Source of the DNA: Agromyces cerinus subsp. cerinus
Lineage (GTDB): Bacteria; Actinomycetota; Actinomycetes; Actinomycetales; Microbacteriaceae
Direction: 5' to 3'
Length of the DNA: 64,000 nt
NCBI RefSeq assembly: GCF_900142065.1
Contig: NZ_FSRJ01000004.1
Span: forward strand, 558,001 to 622,000
The notes beneath the pieces are model-generated. The model saw only the letters and a list, made by a program, of their open reading frames with translations. It did not search any database and was not told where the DNA came from. This document shows, in pieces, positions 1 to 8,079 of this stretch (positions are counted from its first letter, which is position 1; every line of letters starts with the position of its first letter). The position numbers and the translations under genes were made by a program.

Positions 1-47
1 TACCCGGGTTCCTGGGTGAATCCGGCGGTGAAATCGTCGATGGTCAC
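1..47 (-). CDS. 5' end of a truncated gene, possibly a class V aminotransferase
   Basis: A reading frame begins with GTG at 47 and runs off the left edge of the window. A purine-rich ribosome binding site (AAGGGGG, complement of 57-63) lies 9 bases upstream. Only fifteen residues are visible (VTIDDFTAGFTQEPGY). The pattern of a short polar start followed by F..EPGY resembles the N-terminus of class V aminotransferase-fold PLP enzymes that I associate with Microbacteriaceae, but that is recall from a very short stretch. It lies about 70 bases downstream of uppS in the same direction, so it may be cotranscribed with it. The existence of a gene start is fairly likely; the family is weakly supported. 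Confidence 0.4.
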   Translation of the reverse strand, partial: MTIDDFTAGFTQEPG

Positions 48-117
48 GTGGTGGTGCCCCCTTCATCGAGGCGGAGTTGGTCGGCGCGCATAGTCTCGCA
101 GACGCGGGTGTCGCGAG

Positions 118-903
118 TCATCCGCCGAATCGGCGATGACGCTTCGTGTAGTCGCGGAGCGCGCGCAGGAAGTCGACCTTGCGGAGGTCGGGGCCGAGCG
201 CCTCGACGAAGTAGAACTCGCTGTGGGCCGACTGCCAGAGCATGAAGTCACTGAGCCGTTGCTCGCCCGAGGTGCGGATGACGAGATCGGGGTCGGGCTG
301 GCCACCCGTGTAGAGGTGCTGGCCGATCAGGTCGGGCGTCAGCCGCTCGGCGAGGTCGTCGAGGCTCCGCCCCTCGGCGTGATGCTCGGCCACGATCGAG
401 CGCATCGCGTCGGTGATCTCCTTGCGGCCGCCGTAGCCGACCGCGAGGTTGACGTGCAGGCCGTGCTTGTCGGCGGTTCGGTGCTCCGCCGCGTCGAGCG
501 CCGCGACGAGCGGCTCGGGCAGGCCGGCATCCGACCCGACGTGCTGCACGCGCCAGTCGCGGTAGTGCGAGAGCTCCTCGGCCAGCTCGGCGATGATCTC
601 GATCAGGTCGGCGAGCTCCGCGGAGGGGCGATTGCCGAGGTTGTCGCTCGAGAGCAGGTACAGCGTGACGGTCTTGATGCCGGCGTCGTCGCACCACTCG
701 AGGAACTCGCGCATCTTCGCCGCCCCGGCACGGTGGCCGTGAGCTGCGGTGTCGTAGCCGAGCTGCTTCGCCCAGCGGCGGTTGCCGTCGATGATCATCG
801 CGACGTGTCGCGGCATGGCCTCGGGGTCGAGCCCGCGCCGGAGTCGGTTCTGGTAGAGGCGGTAGAGGATGCCGCGACCGAGGGGCTGATCGCTCGTCTG
901 CAC
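118..903 (-). CDS. uppS: Isoprenyl transferase (undecaprenyl/decaprenyl diphosphate synthase family)
   Basis: This cis-prenyltransferase condenses isopentenyl diphosphate units into the polyprenyl diphosphate that becomes the lipid carrier for peptidoglycan and other wall polymers. The 261-residue protein has the family signature: IIDGNRRWAK near residues 37-46, with the catalytic Asp at 39, then GHRAGA, then the C-terminal RTSGEQRLSDFML segment with RTSGEQ and the W..SE.YF motif. Length is normal. The GTG start at 903 is supported by a TAGCGT -10 hexamer ending 6 bases upstream, which fits a leaderless transcript. It diverges from trhA. The protein is expected on the cytoplasmic side of the membrane. 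Confidence 0.95.
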   Translation of the reverse strand: MQTSDQPLGRGILYRLYQNRLRRGLDPEAMPRHVAMIIDGNRRWAKQLGYDTAAHGHRAGAAKMREFLEWCDDAGIKTVTLYLLSSDNLGNRPSAELADLIEIIAELAEELSHYRDWRVQHVGSDAGLPEPLVAALDAAEHRTADKHGLHVNLAVGYGGRKEITDAMRSIVAEHHAEGRSLDDLAERLTPDLIGQHLYTGGQPDPDLVIRTSGEQRLSDFMLWQSAHSEFYFVEALGPDLRKVDFLRALRDYTKRHRRFGG

Positions 904-909
904 GGGACT

Positions 910-915
910 ACGCTA
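910..915 (-). promoter_or_regulatory. -10 hexamer of uppS (leaderless)
   Basis: TAGCGT on the minus strand ends 6 bases before the uppS GTG. No convincing -35 is visible. The spacing matches that at 16 other genes in the window. Confidence 0.5.
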
Positions 916-964
916 CCCCTCCGTCGCATCCGCCACTCACAGGCGGCCGTGACCGGCGAGGTCC

Positions 965-970
965 TACGCT
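965..970 (+). promoter_or_regulatory. -10 hexamer of trhA (leaderless)
   Basis: TACGCT ends 6 bases before the ATG at 977, so transcription should start at or next to the start codon. This favours ATG 977 over the in-frame GTG at 971. Confidence 0.5.
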
Positions 971-976
971 GTGAGC

Positions 977-1780
977 ATGACCTCGAAGCGCCGCCGCGCA
1001 TCACACGACGCCGTCGAAGAACTCACCCGCCCTGTCGCGGCGGAGGATCCGGGCGACACCGCCGTCGCGCGCGATGCGCACGGCCCCGATCTGCCGAACA
1101 TCCCGCTGCTCGACGATTCGCTCGCGCACCCCGAAGAGGTCAAGCCCACGTGGCGCGGCTGGATCCACGCCGGCACCTTCCCGGTCACGATCGCGGCGGG
1201 CATCGTGCTCATCGCGCTCGCCGAGGGCGCGCCGGCGAAGTGGGCCTCGGCGGTCTTCGTGGTCTCCTCGATGCTGCTCTTCGGCAACTCGGCGCTCTAC
1301 CACCGCTTCAACTGGAAGCCGAAGACGAAGCTCGTGCTGAAGCGCGTCGACCACGCCAACATCTTCCTGCTGATCGCCGGCACCTACACGCCGCTCGCGG
1401 TGCTCGCCCTGCCGCCCGACAAGGGCTGGCTGCTGCTCGGCGTCGTCTGGGCCGGAGCGCTCGCGGGCATCGGCTTCCGCGTGTTCTGGATCGGCGCGCC
1501 GCGCTGGCTCTACGTCGCGCTCTACCTGCTGCTCGGCTGGGCGGCCGTGATGTACCTCGGCGACCTGCTCGCCGCGAACGCCGCGATGATGGTGCTCGTG
1601 ATCGTCGGCGGCCTGCTCTACACGGGCGGCGCCATCGTCTACGGGCTCAAGAAGCCGAACCCGTGGCCCGGCGTCTTCGGGTTCCACGAGATCTTCCACA
1701 CCTGCACGGTGCTCGCGTTCATGTGCCACTGGACGGCGACGCTGCTCATCGCGATCGCGCCGGTCTACCACGTGGGCTGA
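977..1780 (+). CDS. trhA: Hemolysin III / PAQR family membrane protein
   Basis: This is a seven-helix membrane protein of the TrhA (hemolysin III, YqfA) branch of the PAQR superfamily. Bacterial members are linked to membrane energy or lipid homeostasis; the haemolysin name is historical. The 267-residue protein has a polar N-terminal tail of about 60 residues, then hydrophobic helices and the metal-site pattern of the family: SALYHR after the second helix, KRVDHANIF before the third, and GFHEIFH before the last. All the conserved Ser, Asp and His residues are present. The start is placed at ATG 977 because of the -10 hexamer 6 bases upstream. It is transcribed divergently from uppS and appears monocistronic. 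Confidence 0.88.
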   Translation: MTSKRRRASHDAVEELTRPVAAEDPGDTAVARDAHGPDLPNIPLLDDSLAHPEEVKPTWRGWIHAGTFPVTIAAGIVLIALAEGAPAKWASAVFVVSSMLLFGNSALYHRFNWKPKTKLVLKRVDHANIFLLIAGTYTPLAVLALPPDKGWLLLGVVWAGALAGIGFRVFWIGAPRWLYVALYLLLGWAAVMYLGDLLAANAAMMVLVIVGGLLYTGGAIVYGLKKPNPWPGVFGFHEIFHTCTVLAFMCHWTATLLIAIAPVYHVG

Positions 1781-1831
1781 GGCCGGTCGCCGCTGGTCGG
1801 CGAGCGAGCGCCGCGGCGTCTCGAGACCCGG

Positions 1832-2155
1832 TCAGCGAGCGGATGCCTCGTCGGGCCCCTCATCGGGCCCCTCATCGGTCGCACCGGGCTCGGCGGGCGG
1901 CAGCGTGCCCGAGGCATCCGTCACCTGGCCGTCGGCCTCGGCGATCTCGGCATCGCGCGCCTCGGCCTCGAGCTGCTCGCGCACCTCGATGCGGTAGTTC
2001 GTGCGGCGGATGCGACGCACCATGTCGAGAATCAGCAGCAGCACCGCGACCATGATGAGGAACGTGATGACGAAGCCCCAGACGCCGGGCGTCACCGTGT
2101 TGGGGTCGAACTCCTCGTCTTCCGCCAGGACGGTCAGGGCTGAGACGACGAGCAT
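1832..2155 (-). CDS. Small single-pass membrane protein of unknown function
   Basis: The protein has about 107 residues. After a short acidic N-terminus there is one clear membrane helix (VWGFVITFLIMVAVLLLILD), followed directly by a basic stop-transfer patch (RRIRRTNYR), a charged helical stretch rich in Glu and Ala, and a Pro/Glu/Asp-rich tail with a GPDE repeat (GPDEGPDE). This predicts an outside N-terminus and a cytoplasmic tail. I chose ATG 2155 because AAAGAGAG lies just upstream; an in-frame GTG at 2170 is the alternative. I do not recognise a named family. It diverges from the DUF4307 gene, sharing a symmetric promoter region at 2224-2243. Confidence 0.65.
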   Translation of the reverse strand: MLVVSALTVLAEDEEFDPNTVTPGVWGFVITFLIMVAVLLLILDMVRRIRRTNYRIEVREQLEAEARDAEIAEADGQVTDASGTLPPAEPGATDEGPDEGPDEASAR

Positions 2156-2223
2156 CGGACTCTCTTTCACGCTTGCACTGATTCACGCCTGCACGGGCGG
2201 GCTTCGGCCTGCGCCGGGCGCGT

Positions 2224-2243
2224 TAGGCTTGAATTCCAGCCTA
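2224..2243. promoter_or_regulatory. Symmetric divergent -10 pair TAGGCT-N8-AGCCTA
   Basis: TAGGCT at 2224-2229 reads as a -10 for the DUF4307 gene, and its exact inverted copy at 2238-2243 reads as a -10 toward the membrane-protein gene ending at 1832. The 6-base arms with 8-base spacer could also be a small operator. Confidence 0.4.
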
Positions 2244-2269
2244 GACGATCGACCTCGAAGGAGCCTGCG

Positions 2270-2725
2270 GTGACCGCGCCCCAGAACGCAGCGCCCCAGA
2301 ACACAGCGCCCTCGAACGCAGCGCCCACGGACGGCGTGCTCGACGAGCGATACGGGCGCACCCGCACGCACCGCACCCGCGATCGAGTGCTGCTCATCGG
2401 CGGCGCCATCGCGTTCGCGATCGTGCTCGTGGCGTGGGTCGTCTGGGCGGGCCTCGACGGCCAGAAGCCGCAGATCGAGGTCACCGACACCGGTCATCGG
2501 CTCATGAACGAGAACCGCGCCGTCGAGGTCACCTGGACCCTGTCGGTGCCGCCCGGCAACGAGACCGCGTGCGCCGTGCAGGCCTTCAACGAGGACTTCA
2601 CCGTCGTGGGCTGGAAGATCATCGAGGTTCCGGCGTCCGATCGGCACCTTCGCAGCCTCACCGAGACGGTGCGGGTCGCCCAGGAGGCGAACACCGGTTT
2701 GATTTACGGCTGCTGGCTCACCTAA
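2270..2725 (+). CDS. DUF4307 domain-containing membrane protein
   Basis: The 151-residue protein matches the DUF4307 family found in actinobacteria, whose function is unknown. It has a low-complexity N-terminus with imperfect repeats of AAPQN/APSNA, the DERYGRTR motif before the membrane, one transmembrane helix (about residues 40-62) and an extracellular domain with two cysteines (ETACAV and YGCWL) that could form a disulfide. The GTG start at 2270 has a good ribosome binding site (GAAGGAG, 2258-2264). The upstream neighbour is divergent. greA follows after 88 bases and probably has its own promoter. Confidence 0.8.
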   Translation: MTAPQNAAPQNTAPSNAAPTDGVLDERYGRTRTHRTRDRVLLIGGAIAFAIVLVAWVVWAGLDGQKPQIEVTDTGHRLMNENRAVEVTWTLSVPPGNETACAVQAFNEDFTVVGWKIIEVPASDRHLRSLTETVRVAQEANTGLIYGCWLT

Positions 2726-2765
2726 CATGGGGCATTCGCTCCGACATCCGTCGGGGCGACACGTC

Positions 2766-2771
2766 TATATA
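2766..2771 (+). promoter_or_regulatory. Possible -10 of greA
   Basis: TATATA stands out as an AT-rich hexamer in the GC-rich 88-base gap before greA, 42 bases upstream of its ATG. No clear -35 was found. Confidence 0.3.
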
Positions 2772-2813
2772 CGTCAGTGCGGTCGAGGCTGCACTGGCAC
2801 GGGAGTGTGCATC

Positions 2814-3305
2814 ATGGCGCAGGACGTCACCGCCACCTGGCTCACCCAGGAGGCCTACGACCGCCTGGCAGCGGAACTCGAGCACCTCTCCACCCACGGC
2901 CGCGAAGACATCGCCAAGCGAATCGAGGCCGCGCGCGAGGAGGGCGACCTCAAGGAGAACGGCGGCTACCACGCGGCCAAAGACGAGCAGGGCAAGATGG
3001 AGGCCCGCATCCGTCAGCTGAAGGAGCTGCTCCGCACCGCCGAGGTCGCCGACGCACCGCAGTCGTCGGGCGTCGTCGAGGCCGGCACCGTCATCACCGC
3101 GATCATCGCCGGCGACGAAGAGACGTTCCTCATCGGCAGCCGCGAGATCGCCGGAGACTCCGAGCTCGACGTGTGGAGCACGCAGAGCCCCCTCGGTGCC
3201 GCGATCCTCGGCCTGAAGGTCGGCGAGAAGACCAGCTACACCGCGCCGAACGGTCGCGAGATCGCCGTCGAGATCACGAGCGTCGAGACCTGGGGCGGCC
3301 AGTAG
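2814..3305 (+). CDS. greA: Transcription elongation factor GreA
   Basis: GreA rescues backtracked RNA polymerase by stimulating cleavage of the nascent RNA's 3' end. The 163-residue protein has the N-terminal antiparallel coiled coil, with the tip acidic pair in the EEGDLKENGGYH segment (about residues 42-53), and a C-terminal FKBP-like domain ending in EITSVE. The actinobacterial N-terminus TWLTQEAYDRL is typical. The ATG at 2814 is chosen because the family starts here and GGGAG precedes it; the open frame continues upstream but without similarity. greA ends 3 bases before the converging stop of ilvA. Confidence 0.95.
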   Translation: MAQDVTATWLTQEAYDRLAAELEHLSTHGREDIAKRIEAAREEGDLKENGGYHAAKDEQGKMEARIRQLKELLRTAEVADAPQSSGVVEAGTVITAIIAGDEETFLIGSREIAGDSELDVWSTQSPLGAAILGLKVGEKTSYTAPNGREIAVEITSVETWGGQ

Positions 3306-3308
3306 GCG

Positions 3309-4562
3309 TCAGTCGTTGTCGACGACCGGTTCGTAACCGGCCCGTCGCAGCACCTCGACGACCTCGGCCCGGTGCTCGGGGCCACGGGTCTCGATCGAGA
3401 GCTTGAGCTCGACCTCGGAGATCTGCAACCCCGAGCCGTGCCGCGTGTGCAGCACCTCGATGACGTTCGCATTCGCCTCGGCGAGCAGCTCGGCGATGCG
3501 AGCGAGCTGGCCGGGACGGTCGGGCATGCCGATGCGGAGCGTGAGATAGCGATCGGACGCCGCGAGGCCGTGCGCGATGACCCGCTGCATGAGCAGCGGA
3601 TCGATGTTGCCGCCCGAGAGCATCGCGACGACCGGACCGTCGGAGACGATCTGACCCGTCATGATCGCCGCGACCGAGACCGCACCCGCCGGCTCGACGA
3701 CGAGCTTGGCACGCTCGAGCAGCACGAGGAGCGCCCGTGCGATGTCGTCTTCGGAGACCGTCACGATCTCGTCGATCGCCTCGCGGATGATCTCGAAGTT
3801 CAGTTCGCCGGGGCGGTAGACCGCGATGCCGTCGGCGATCGTGGGCACGACCGGCACGCGCTGCGGAGTGCCCGCCGCGAGCGAGGCGATGTAGGGCGCA
3901 GCGTTCTCGGCCTGCACGCCGACGATGCGGATCGTGCGCCCGAGCTCTGCGGCGCGCTGCTTCGCGGCGCTCGCGATGCCGGCGGCGAGCCCGCCGCCAC
4001 CGATGGGCACCACGATCGTCGCGACGTCGGGGGTCTGCTCGAGGATCTCGAGTCCGAGCGTTCCCTGGCCTGCGATCACATCGGGGTGGTCGAACGGCGG
4101 GATGATGACCGCGCCGGTCTCGTCGGCGAATGCCGCCGCCGCCTCGAGGGTCTCGCCGACCGAGTCGCCGCGGAGCACGACGTCGGCGCCGTAGGCCTTG
4201 GTCGCCTCGAGCTTCGGGAGGGCGACGCCGACCGGCATGAAGATCGTGGCGTGGATGCCGAGCTCACGAGCGGCGAACGCCACACCTTGCGCGTGATTGC
4301 CCGCCGAGGCCGCGACGACGCCGCGAGCACGCTCCGACTCGGTCAGGGCGGCGATGCGGTGATAGGCGCCCCGGAGCTTGTAGGAGCCCGTGCGCTGCAG
4401 GTTCTCGCACTTGAGGTGCACGGGCACGCCGAGCAGCTCGGCGAGGAACCGCGACGACTCCATGGGCGTCTGCCGGGCGACGGCGGAGACGACGCCCCGC
4501 GCACGCTCGAAGTCGGCGAGGCTGGGTCCTGCGATCGTGGTCGTGGTCGACAACTCGTTCAT
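3309..4562 (-). CDS. ilvA: Threonine ammonia-lyase
   Basis: This PLP enzyme deaminates threonine to 2-oxobutanoate, either feeding isoleucine synthesis or in catabolism. The 417-residue protein has the PLP lysine in TGSYKLRGA (Lys 62), the glycine-rich phosphate loop PIGGGGLAAG (about 190-199) and SGGN before the C-terminal regulatory part. A single ACT domain starts near residue 335 (RYLTLRIGMPDRPGQLARIA). The one-ACT form of about 400 residues is the shorter, often catabolic type. Its ATG overlaps the stop of the upstream permease gene by four bases (ATGA), so the two are cotranscribed. Confidence 0.93.
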   Translation of the reverse strand: MNELSTTTTIAGPSLADFERARGVVSAVARQTPMESSRFLAELLGVPVHLKCENLQRTGSYKLRGAYHRIAALTESERARGVVAASAGNHAQGVAFAARELGIHATIFMPVGVALPKLEATKAYGADVVLRGDSVGETLEAAAAFADETGAVIIPPFDHPDVIAGQGTLGLEILEQTPDVATIVVPIGGGGLAAGIASAAKQRAAELGRTIRIVGVQAENAAPYIASLAAGTPQRVPVVPTIADGIAVYRPGELNFEIIREAIDEIVTVSEDDIARALLVLLERAKLVVEPAGAVSVAAIMTGQIVSDGPVVAMLSGGNIDPLLMQRVIAHGLAASDRYLTLRIGMPDRPGQLARIAELLAEANANVIEVLHTRHGSGLQISEVELKLSIETRGPEHRAEVVEVLRRAGYEPVVDND

Positions 4563-5782
4563 TCTCCTCGTTTGTAGCCGGGGCGTTGCGGGACCGTGCG
4601 CCAGAGCGCCGACCGGACCGGCGGTGGCGGACCGGCGTCGTTCTTCCACGCACCGCTCGCGACGGAGAGGATCATGACGTTCACGACCGCGGCGACGGGC
4701 ACCGCGAAGAGCGCGCCGGGGATGCCGGCGACCAGCGAACCGGTCGCGACCGCGACCACGACGCCGAGCGGATGCACCTTGACGGCGGTGCCCATGATGA
4801 GCGGCTGCAGCACGTGGCCCTCGACCTGCTGCACGAGCAGCACGATGCCCAGCATGATCACGGCCTGCCAGAAGCCGAGGTAGACGAGGGCGACGAAGAC
4901 GGCGAGTGCGCCCGTGATGACGGCGCCGACGATCGGGATGAACGAGCCGAGGAAGACGAGGATCGCGATCGGCACGGCGAGCGGCACCCCGAGGAAGAAG
5001 GCTCCGAGGCCGATGCCGATCGCGTCGATCGTCGCGACGAGGATCTGCACCTTCACGAAGTTCTGCAGCGTCGCCCAGCCTGCCTGACCGGCGCCGTCGA
5101 TGGCGGCGCGCCCGCGCCGCGGGAAGATGCCGACGATCCAGTTCCAGATGCCGCGTCCGTCGATGAGGATGAAGAGGGTCGCGAAGAGGGCGAGCAGCAT
5201 GCCTGCGAGGAAGTGGCCGAACGTGGTGGTGACCGAGAGCGCACCGCTCAGGAGCACTCCCGTGTCCTGCTGCACCGACTGGATGAGCTGGTCGGCCCAG
5301 TCGTTCAGTTGCGCCTCGGTGATGTGGAACGGCCCGTTGAGCAGCGAGTCGCGGAAGCGGTCCCACGCGACGAGCGTCTGCGCGGCGAGCTCGTCGGAAC
5401 CGCGCACGATCTGCCAGATGCCGAGGGTGAGGAGCCCTCCGACCACGACGAGCGCGGAGAGCATCGCGGTCAGCACCGAGAGCCACTTCGGCCAGCGGTG
5501 GTTCTGCAGGAAGCCCGAGAACGGCACGAGCAGCGCGCCGATGAGCACCGCCACGAGTATCGGGATGACGATGAGGCGCAGCTGGATGATCAGGAAGACG
5601 ACCACGGCGAGCACGCCGCCGATGAGCAGCAGACGCCAGGACCAGCCGGCGGCCAGGCGCATCCCGAACGGGATGCTGTCGGCGACGTCGCGCGGCGCGG
5701 AGCCCGCCTGCTGCGCGGGCGGCTGCACCTCTGCTGCACCCCGCGACACTCGGCCCCGTTTCCGCCCCGTGGAGTCCGTCAT
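4559..5782 (-). CDS. AI-2E family transporter (UPF0118 permease)
   Basis: The 407-residue integral membrane protein belongs to the AI-2 exporter family (TqsA/YdiK-like), a broad permease family; the substrate of this member is unknown. It has paired N-terminal helices (about residues 50-95), a long soluble stretch, then a C-terminal bundle with the conserved glycine/proline helix FLGSFIPIVGAVITGALAV and the motif QQVEGHVLQPLIMG. The N-terminal 40 residues are polar and basic. A TAGACT hexamer ends 6 bases before the ATG, so the mRNA is probably leaderless. It is the first gene of a two-gene operon with ilvA. Confidence 0.88.
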   Translation of the reverse strand: MTDSTGRKRGRVSRGAAEVQPPAQQAGSAPRDVADSIPFGMRLAAGWSWRLLLIGGVLAVVVFLIIQLRLIVIPILVAVLIGALLVPFSGFLQNHRWPKWLSVLTAMLSALVVVGGLLTLGIWQIVRGSDELAAQTLVAWDRFRDSLLNGPFHITEAQLNDWADQLIQSVQQDTGVLLSGALSVTTTFGHFLAGMLLALFATLFILIDGRGIWNWIVGIFPRRGRAAIDGAGQAGWATLQNFVKVQILVATIDAIGIGLGAFFLGVPLAVPIAILVFLGSFIPIVGAVITGALAVFVALVYLGFWQAVIMLGIVLLVQQVEGHVLQPLIMGTAVKVHPLGVVVAVATGSLVAGIPGALFAVPVAAVVNVMILSVASGAWKNDAGPPPPVRSALWRTVPQRPGYKRGE

Positions 5783-5788
5783 CGCTCC

Positions 5789-5794
5789 AGTCTA
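5789..5794 (-). promoter_or_regulatory. -10 hexamer of the AI-2E permease gene (leaderless)
   Basis: TAGACT on the minus strand ends 6 bases before the ATG at 5782. It would also drive ilvA. Confidence 0.5.
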
Positions 5795-5921
5795 GGCGCG
5801 GCGTATGAACAGGACGGCATGGGCGACGGATGCCGCGCGCCCTCGTCGCATCGTCGGCCTCGTCGTGCTCGCCGCCCCCGTCGCGCTCGGTGTCGGTCGC
5901 TCCCGCTATCGTCGAGGCATC

Positions 5922-7133
5922 ATGGTCGACGTCGTCAGCCCCGCCCTCGCCCGCCGCATCGCACTTGCCGCGCAGGGCTTCGCGCGCCCGTTGCCCGAGG
6001 CGCCGGGCACCCGCGCCGTCAACGGCGTCATCGATCGGCTCGCGCTCCTGCAGATCGACTCCGTCAACGTATTCGAGCGCAGCCACTACCTGCCCGCGTT
6101 CAGTCGGGTCGGCGCCTACGACCGCACCGCGCTCGATCGCATCACCACGGGCCGCCGCGGGCGCATGGTCGAGTACTGGGCGCACCAGGCCGCGTTCATC
6201 CCGCGCGAGCTCTGGCCGCTCTTCGAGTTCCGCCGCGCGGCGTTCCGGGCGAACGGCAGCGACTGGGGCGGGTGGGTCGCCGAAGACGCCCCGCTGGCCG
6301 AGTGGCTGAGGGCGGAGCTCGCCGCGAACGGCCCCATGCGGGCGAGCGAGATCGAGCACGACGCCAACGAACGACGCGGCCCGTGGTGGGGCTGGTCCGA
6401 CGTCAAGCGCACGCTCGAGATGATGTTCCGCACCGGCGACGTCGTGTGCGTCGAGCGGCGCCGCTTCGAGCGCGTCTACGCGCTGCCCGAGCAGGCACTG
6501 CCGAGCGAGCTGCTCGGCACCGCTCCGGCCGAGGCCGACGCCGTGCGCGAGCTCGTGGAGCTGGCGGCATCCGCTCAGGGCATCGCGACCGAAGCCGACC
6601 TCGCCGACTACTGGCGCATGAAGCGCGCCCCCGTGCGGCAGGCGATCACCGAACTCGAGGAGTCCGGGGTGCTGTTGCCGGTCGAGGTCCCCGGGTGGCA
6701 GACCGGGGCGCGGCAGACGCCGGCCTGGCTGCACCGCGATGCCAAGCGGCCGCGACGCATCGAGACGGCCGCGGTGCTCTCGCCGTTCGACCCCGTGGTG
6801 TGGTTCCGGCCGCGCACCGAGCGGCTCTTCGACTTCCACTACCGCATCGAGATCTACACGCCCGAGCCCGAGCGCAAGTTCGGGTACTACTCGCTGCCGG
6901 TGCTCATCGACGATCGGGTGGTCGGCCGCGTCGATCTGAAGAGCGACCGGCAGGCCGGAGTGCTGCGGGTGCAGTCGGCGTGGAGCGAGCCCGGTGCGCC
7001 CGCCGAGACTGCTGCACGGCTCGTGCCGGTGCTGCAGCGCGCGGCGGCCTGGCAAGGGCTCGGCGAGGTGAGCGTCACCGGGCGGGGCGACCTCTCCCCC
7101 GCGCTCGCTGCCGAGCTCCGGGCAGCAGGCTGA
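5922..7133 (+). CDS. Winged-helix DNA glycosylase of the YcaQ/AlkX family
   Basis: The 403-residue protein is a winged-helix repeat protein of the HTH_42 family, related to E. coli YcaQ, a glycosylase that unhooks interstrand crosslinks and removes alkylated bases. The proposed catalytic Gln-x-Asp motif is visible as LLQIDSVNV (Gln 44, Asp 46), followed by ERSHYLPAFSRVG and the EYWAH motif. ATG 5922 matches where the family begins (LARRIALAAQGF); the open frame extends upstream to 5805, but that 39-residue extension has no family character. A TATCGT hexamer lies at 5907-5912. The stop codon sits in the loop of a hairpin. Confidence 0.82.
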   Translation: MVDVVSPALARRIALAAQGFARPLPEAPGTRAVNGVIDRLALLQIDSVNVFERSHYLPAFSRVGAYDRTALDRITTGRRGRMVEYWAHQAAFIPRELWPLFEFRRAAFRANGSDWGGWVAEDAPLAEWLRAELAANGPMRASEIEHDANERRGPWWGWSDVKRTLEMMFRTGDVVCVERRRFERVYALPEQALPSELLGTAPAEADAVRELVELAASAQGIATEADLADYWRMKRAPVRQAITELEESGVLLPVEVPGWQTGARQTPAWLHRDAKRPRRIETAAVLSPFDPVVWFRPRTERLFDFHYRIEIYTPEPERKFGYYSLPVLIDDRVVGRVDLKSDRQAGVLRVQSAWSEPGAPAETAARLVPVLQRAAAWQGLGEVSVTGRGDLSPALAAELRAAG

Positions 7134-7141
7134 GCCTGCTG
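7123..7141 (+). terminator. Hairpin enclosing the stop codon of the YcaQ-like gene
   Basis: CAGCAGGC and GCCTGCTG form an 8-bp stem whose 3-base loop is the TGA stop codon itself. No T-tract follows. It may act as a terminator or 3'-end stabiliser between this gene and the converging htpX. Confidence 0.4.
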
Positions 7142-7191
7142 GGCACCTGAGCCGATCAGCTGAGCTGCCGGTCTCGTGAGCTCTTGAGCGC

Positions 7192-8070
7192 CTAGAAGGC
7201 GCCGCCCATCTCCTCGAGCCGCTTGACGCGGTCGGCGATCGGCGGGTGGGTGGCGAAGAGCTTGTCCATGAGACCGGGCTTCAGCGGGTCGGCGATCCAG
7301 AGGTGGGCCATCGACGAGTTCTGGCGCTGCATGGGCCGGCCATAGGTCTCGAGCTTCAGGAGCGCGCGGGCGAGCGCGTCGGGGTGCCGAGTCGTCATCG
7401 CGCCGGTGGCATCGGCCAGGTACTCGCGCTGACGCGAGACGGCGAGCTGCACGAGGCTCGCCACGAGGGGCGCGATGAGCATCGCGACGAGACCGAAGAT
7501 CATGACGATCGGGTTGCCGTTGTTGTTGCCTCGACCGCCGAAGAAGGCCATGCGCACGAGCATGTCGGAGATGAACCCGACGGCCACGACGAGGCCGAAC
7601 ACGACCATCGAGAGGCGGATGTCGTAGTTGCGCACGTGCCCGAGCTCGTGGGCCATGACGCCCTCGAGCTCGGCGTCGTCCATGATCTCGAGGAGGCCCG
7701 TGGTCGCGGCGACGACGGCGTGCTCGGGGTCACGGCCGGTGGCGAACGCGTTCGGCGCAGGGTCGGAGACGACGAACACACGCGGCATCGGGGTGCCGGT
7801 GGTGATCGAGAGGTTCTCGACGGTGCGCCAGAGCCGCGGGTGGTCGGCCTTCGAGTGCAGCTCGACCGCGCCCGACATCGAGAGCGCCTGACGGTCGGCG
7901 GTGAAGTACTGGAACAGCGCGTAGGCCGTCGCGATCACGAGCGTGACCACCACGATCGTGACGTCTTGGTAGATGACCGCCGCCAGCCAGCCCAACCCGC
8001 CGATGATGGCGAGGAAGAACAGGATGATGAAGACGGTGTTGCGCTTGTTCTTCGCGATCGCGCGGTACAA
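7192..8070 (-). CDS. htpX: Membrane zinc metalloprotease HtpX (M48)
   Basis: HtpX is a membrane-bound M48 protease that degrades misfolded membrane proteins. The 292-residue protein has two N-terminal helices (about 12-34 and 37-55), the zinc motif HELGH at 141-145 with the third ligand Glu expected in REYLADATGA, two further hydrophobic segments after the active site, and the terminal THPPIADRVKRLE motif typical of HtpX. It starts with TTG (8070) after an AAGGG ribosome binding site, nine bases after the lemA stop. lemA-htpX is a common pairing in bacteria, suggesting LemA assists or is processed by the protease. Confidence 0.93.
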   Translation of the reverse strand: MYRAIAKNKRNTVFIILFFLAIIGGLGWLAAVIYQDVTIVVVTLVIATAYALFQYFTADRQALSMSGAVELHSKADHPRLWRTVENLSITTGTPMPRVFVVSDPAPNAFATGRDPEHAVVAATTGLLEIMDDAELEGVMAHELGHVRNYDIRLSMVVFGLVVAVGFISDMLVRMAFFGGRGNNNGNPIVMIFGLVAMLIAPLVASLVQLAVSRQREYLADATGAMTTRHPDALARALLKLETYGRPMQRQNSSMAHLWIADPLKPGLMDKLFATHPPIADRVKRLEEMGGAF

Positions 8071-8079
8071 CGCCGGCCC

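Noticed and set aside
136-2055. A 639-codon open frame antisense to uppS and running through trhA
   Set aside because: It is Arg/Ala/Val-rich shadow sequence from the high-GC codon pattern of the real genes; no domain, start signal or sensible composition.
5805-5921. N-terminal extension of the YcaQ-like protein from ATG 5805
   Set aside because: The 39 added residues have no family similarity, and the preceding TAGGCG lacks the final T of the leaderless -10 pattern.
3309-7055. A single 1248-codon frame covering ilvA and further upstream
   Set aside because: ilvA ends the frame, but its family start is at 4562; the upstream part is antisense to the YcaQ-like gene and out of frame with the AI-2E permease.
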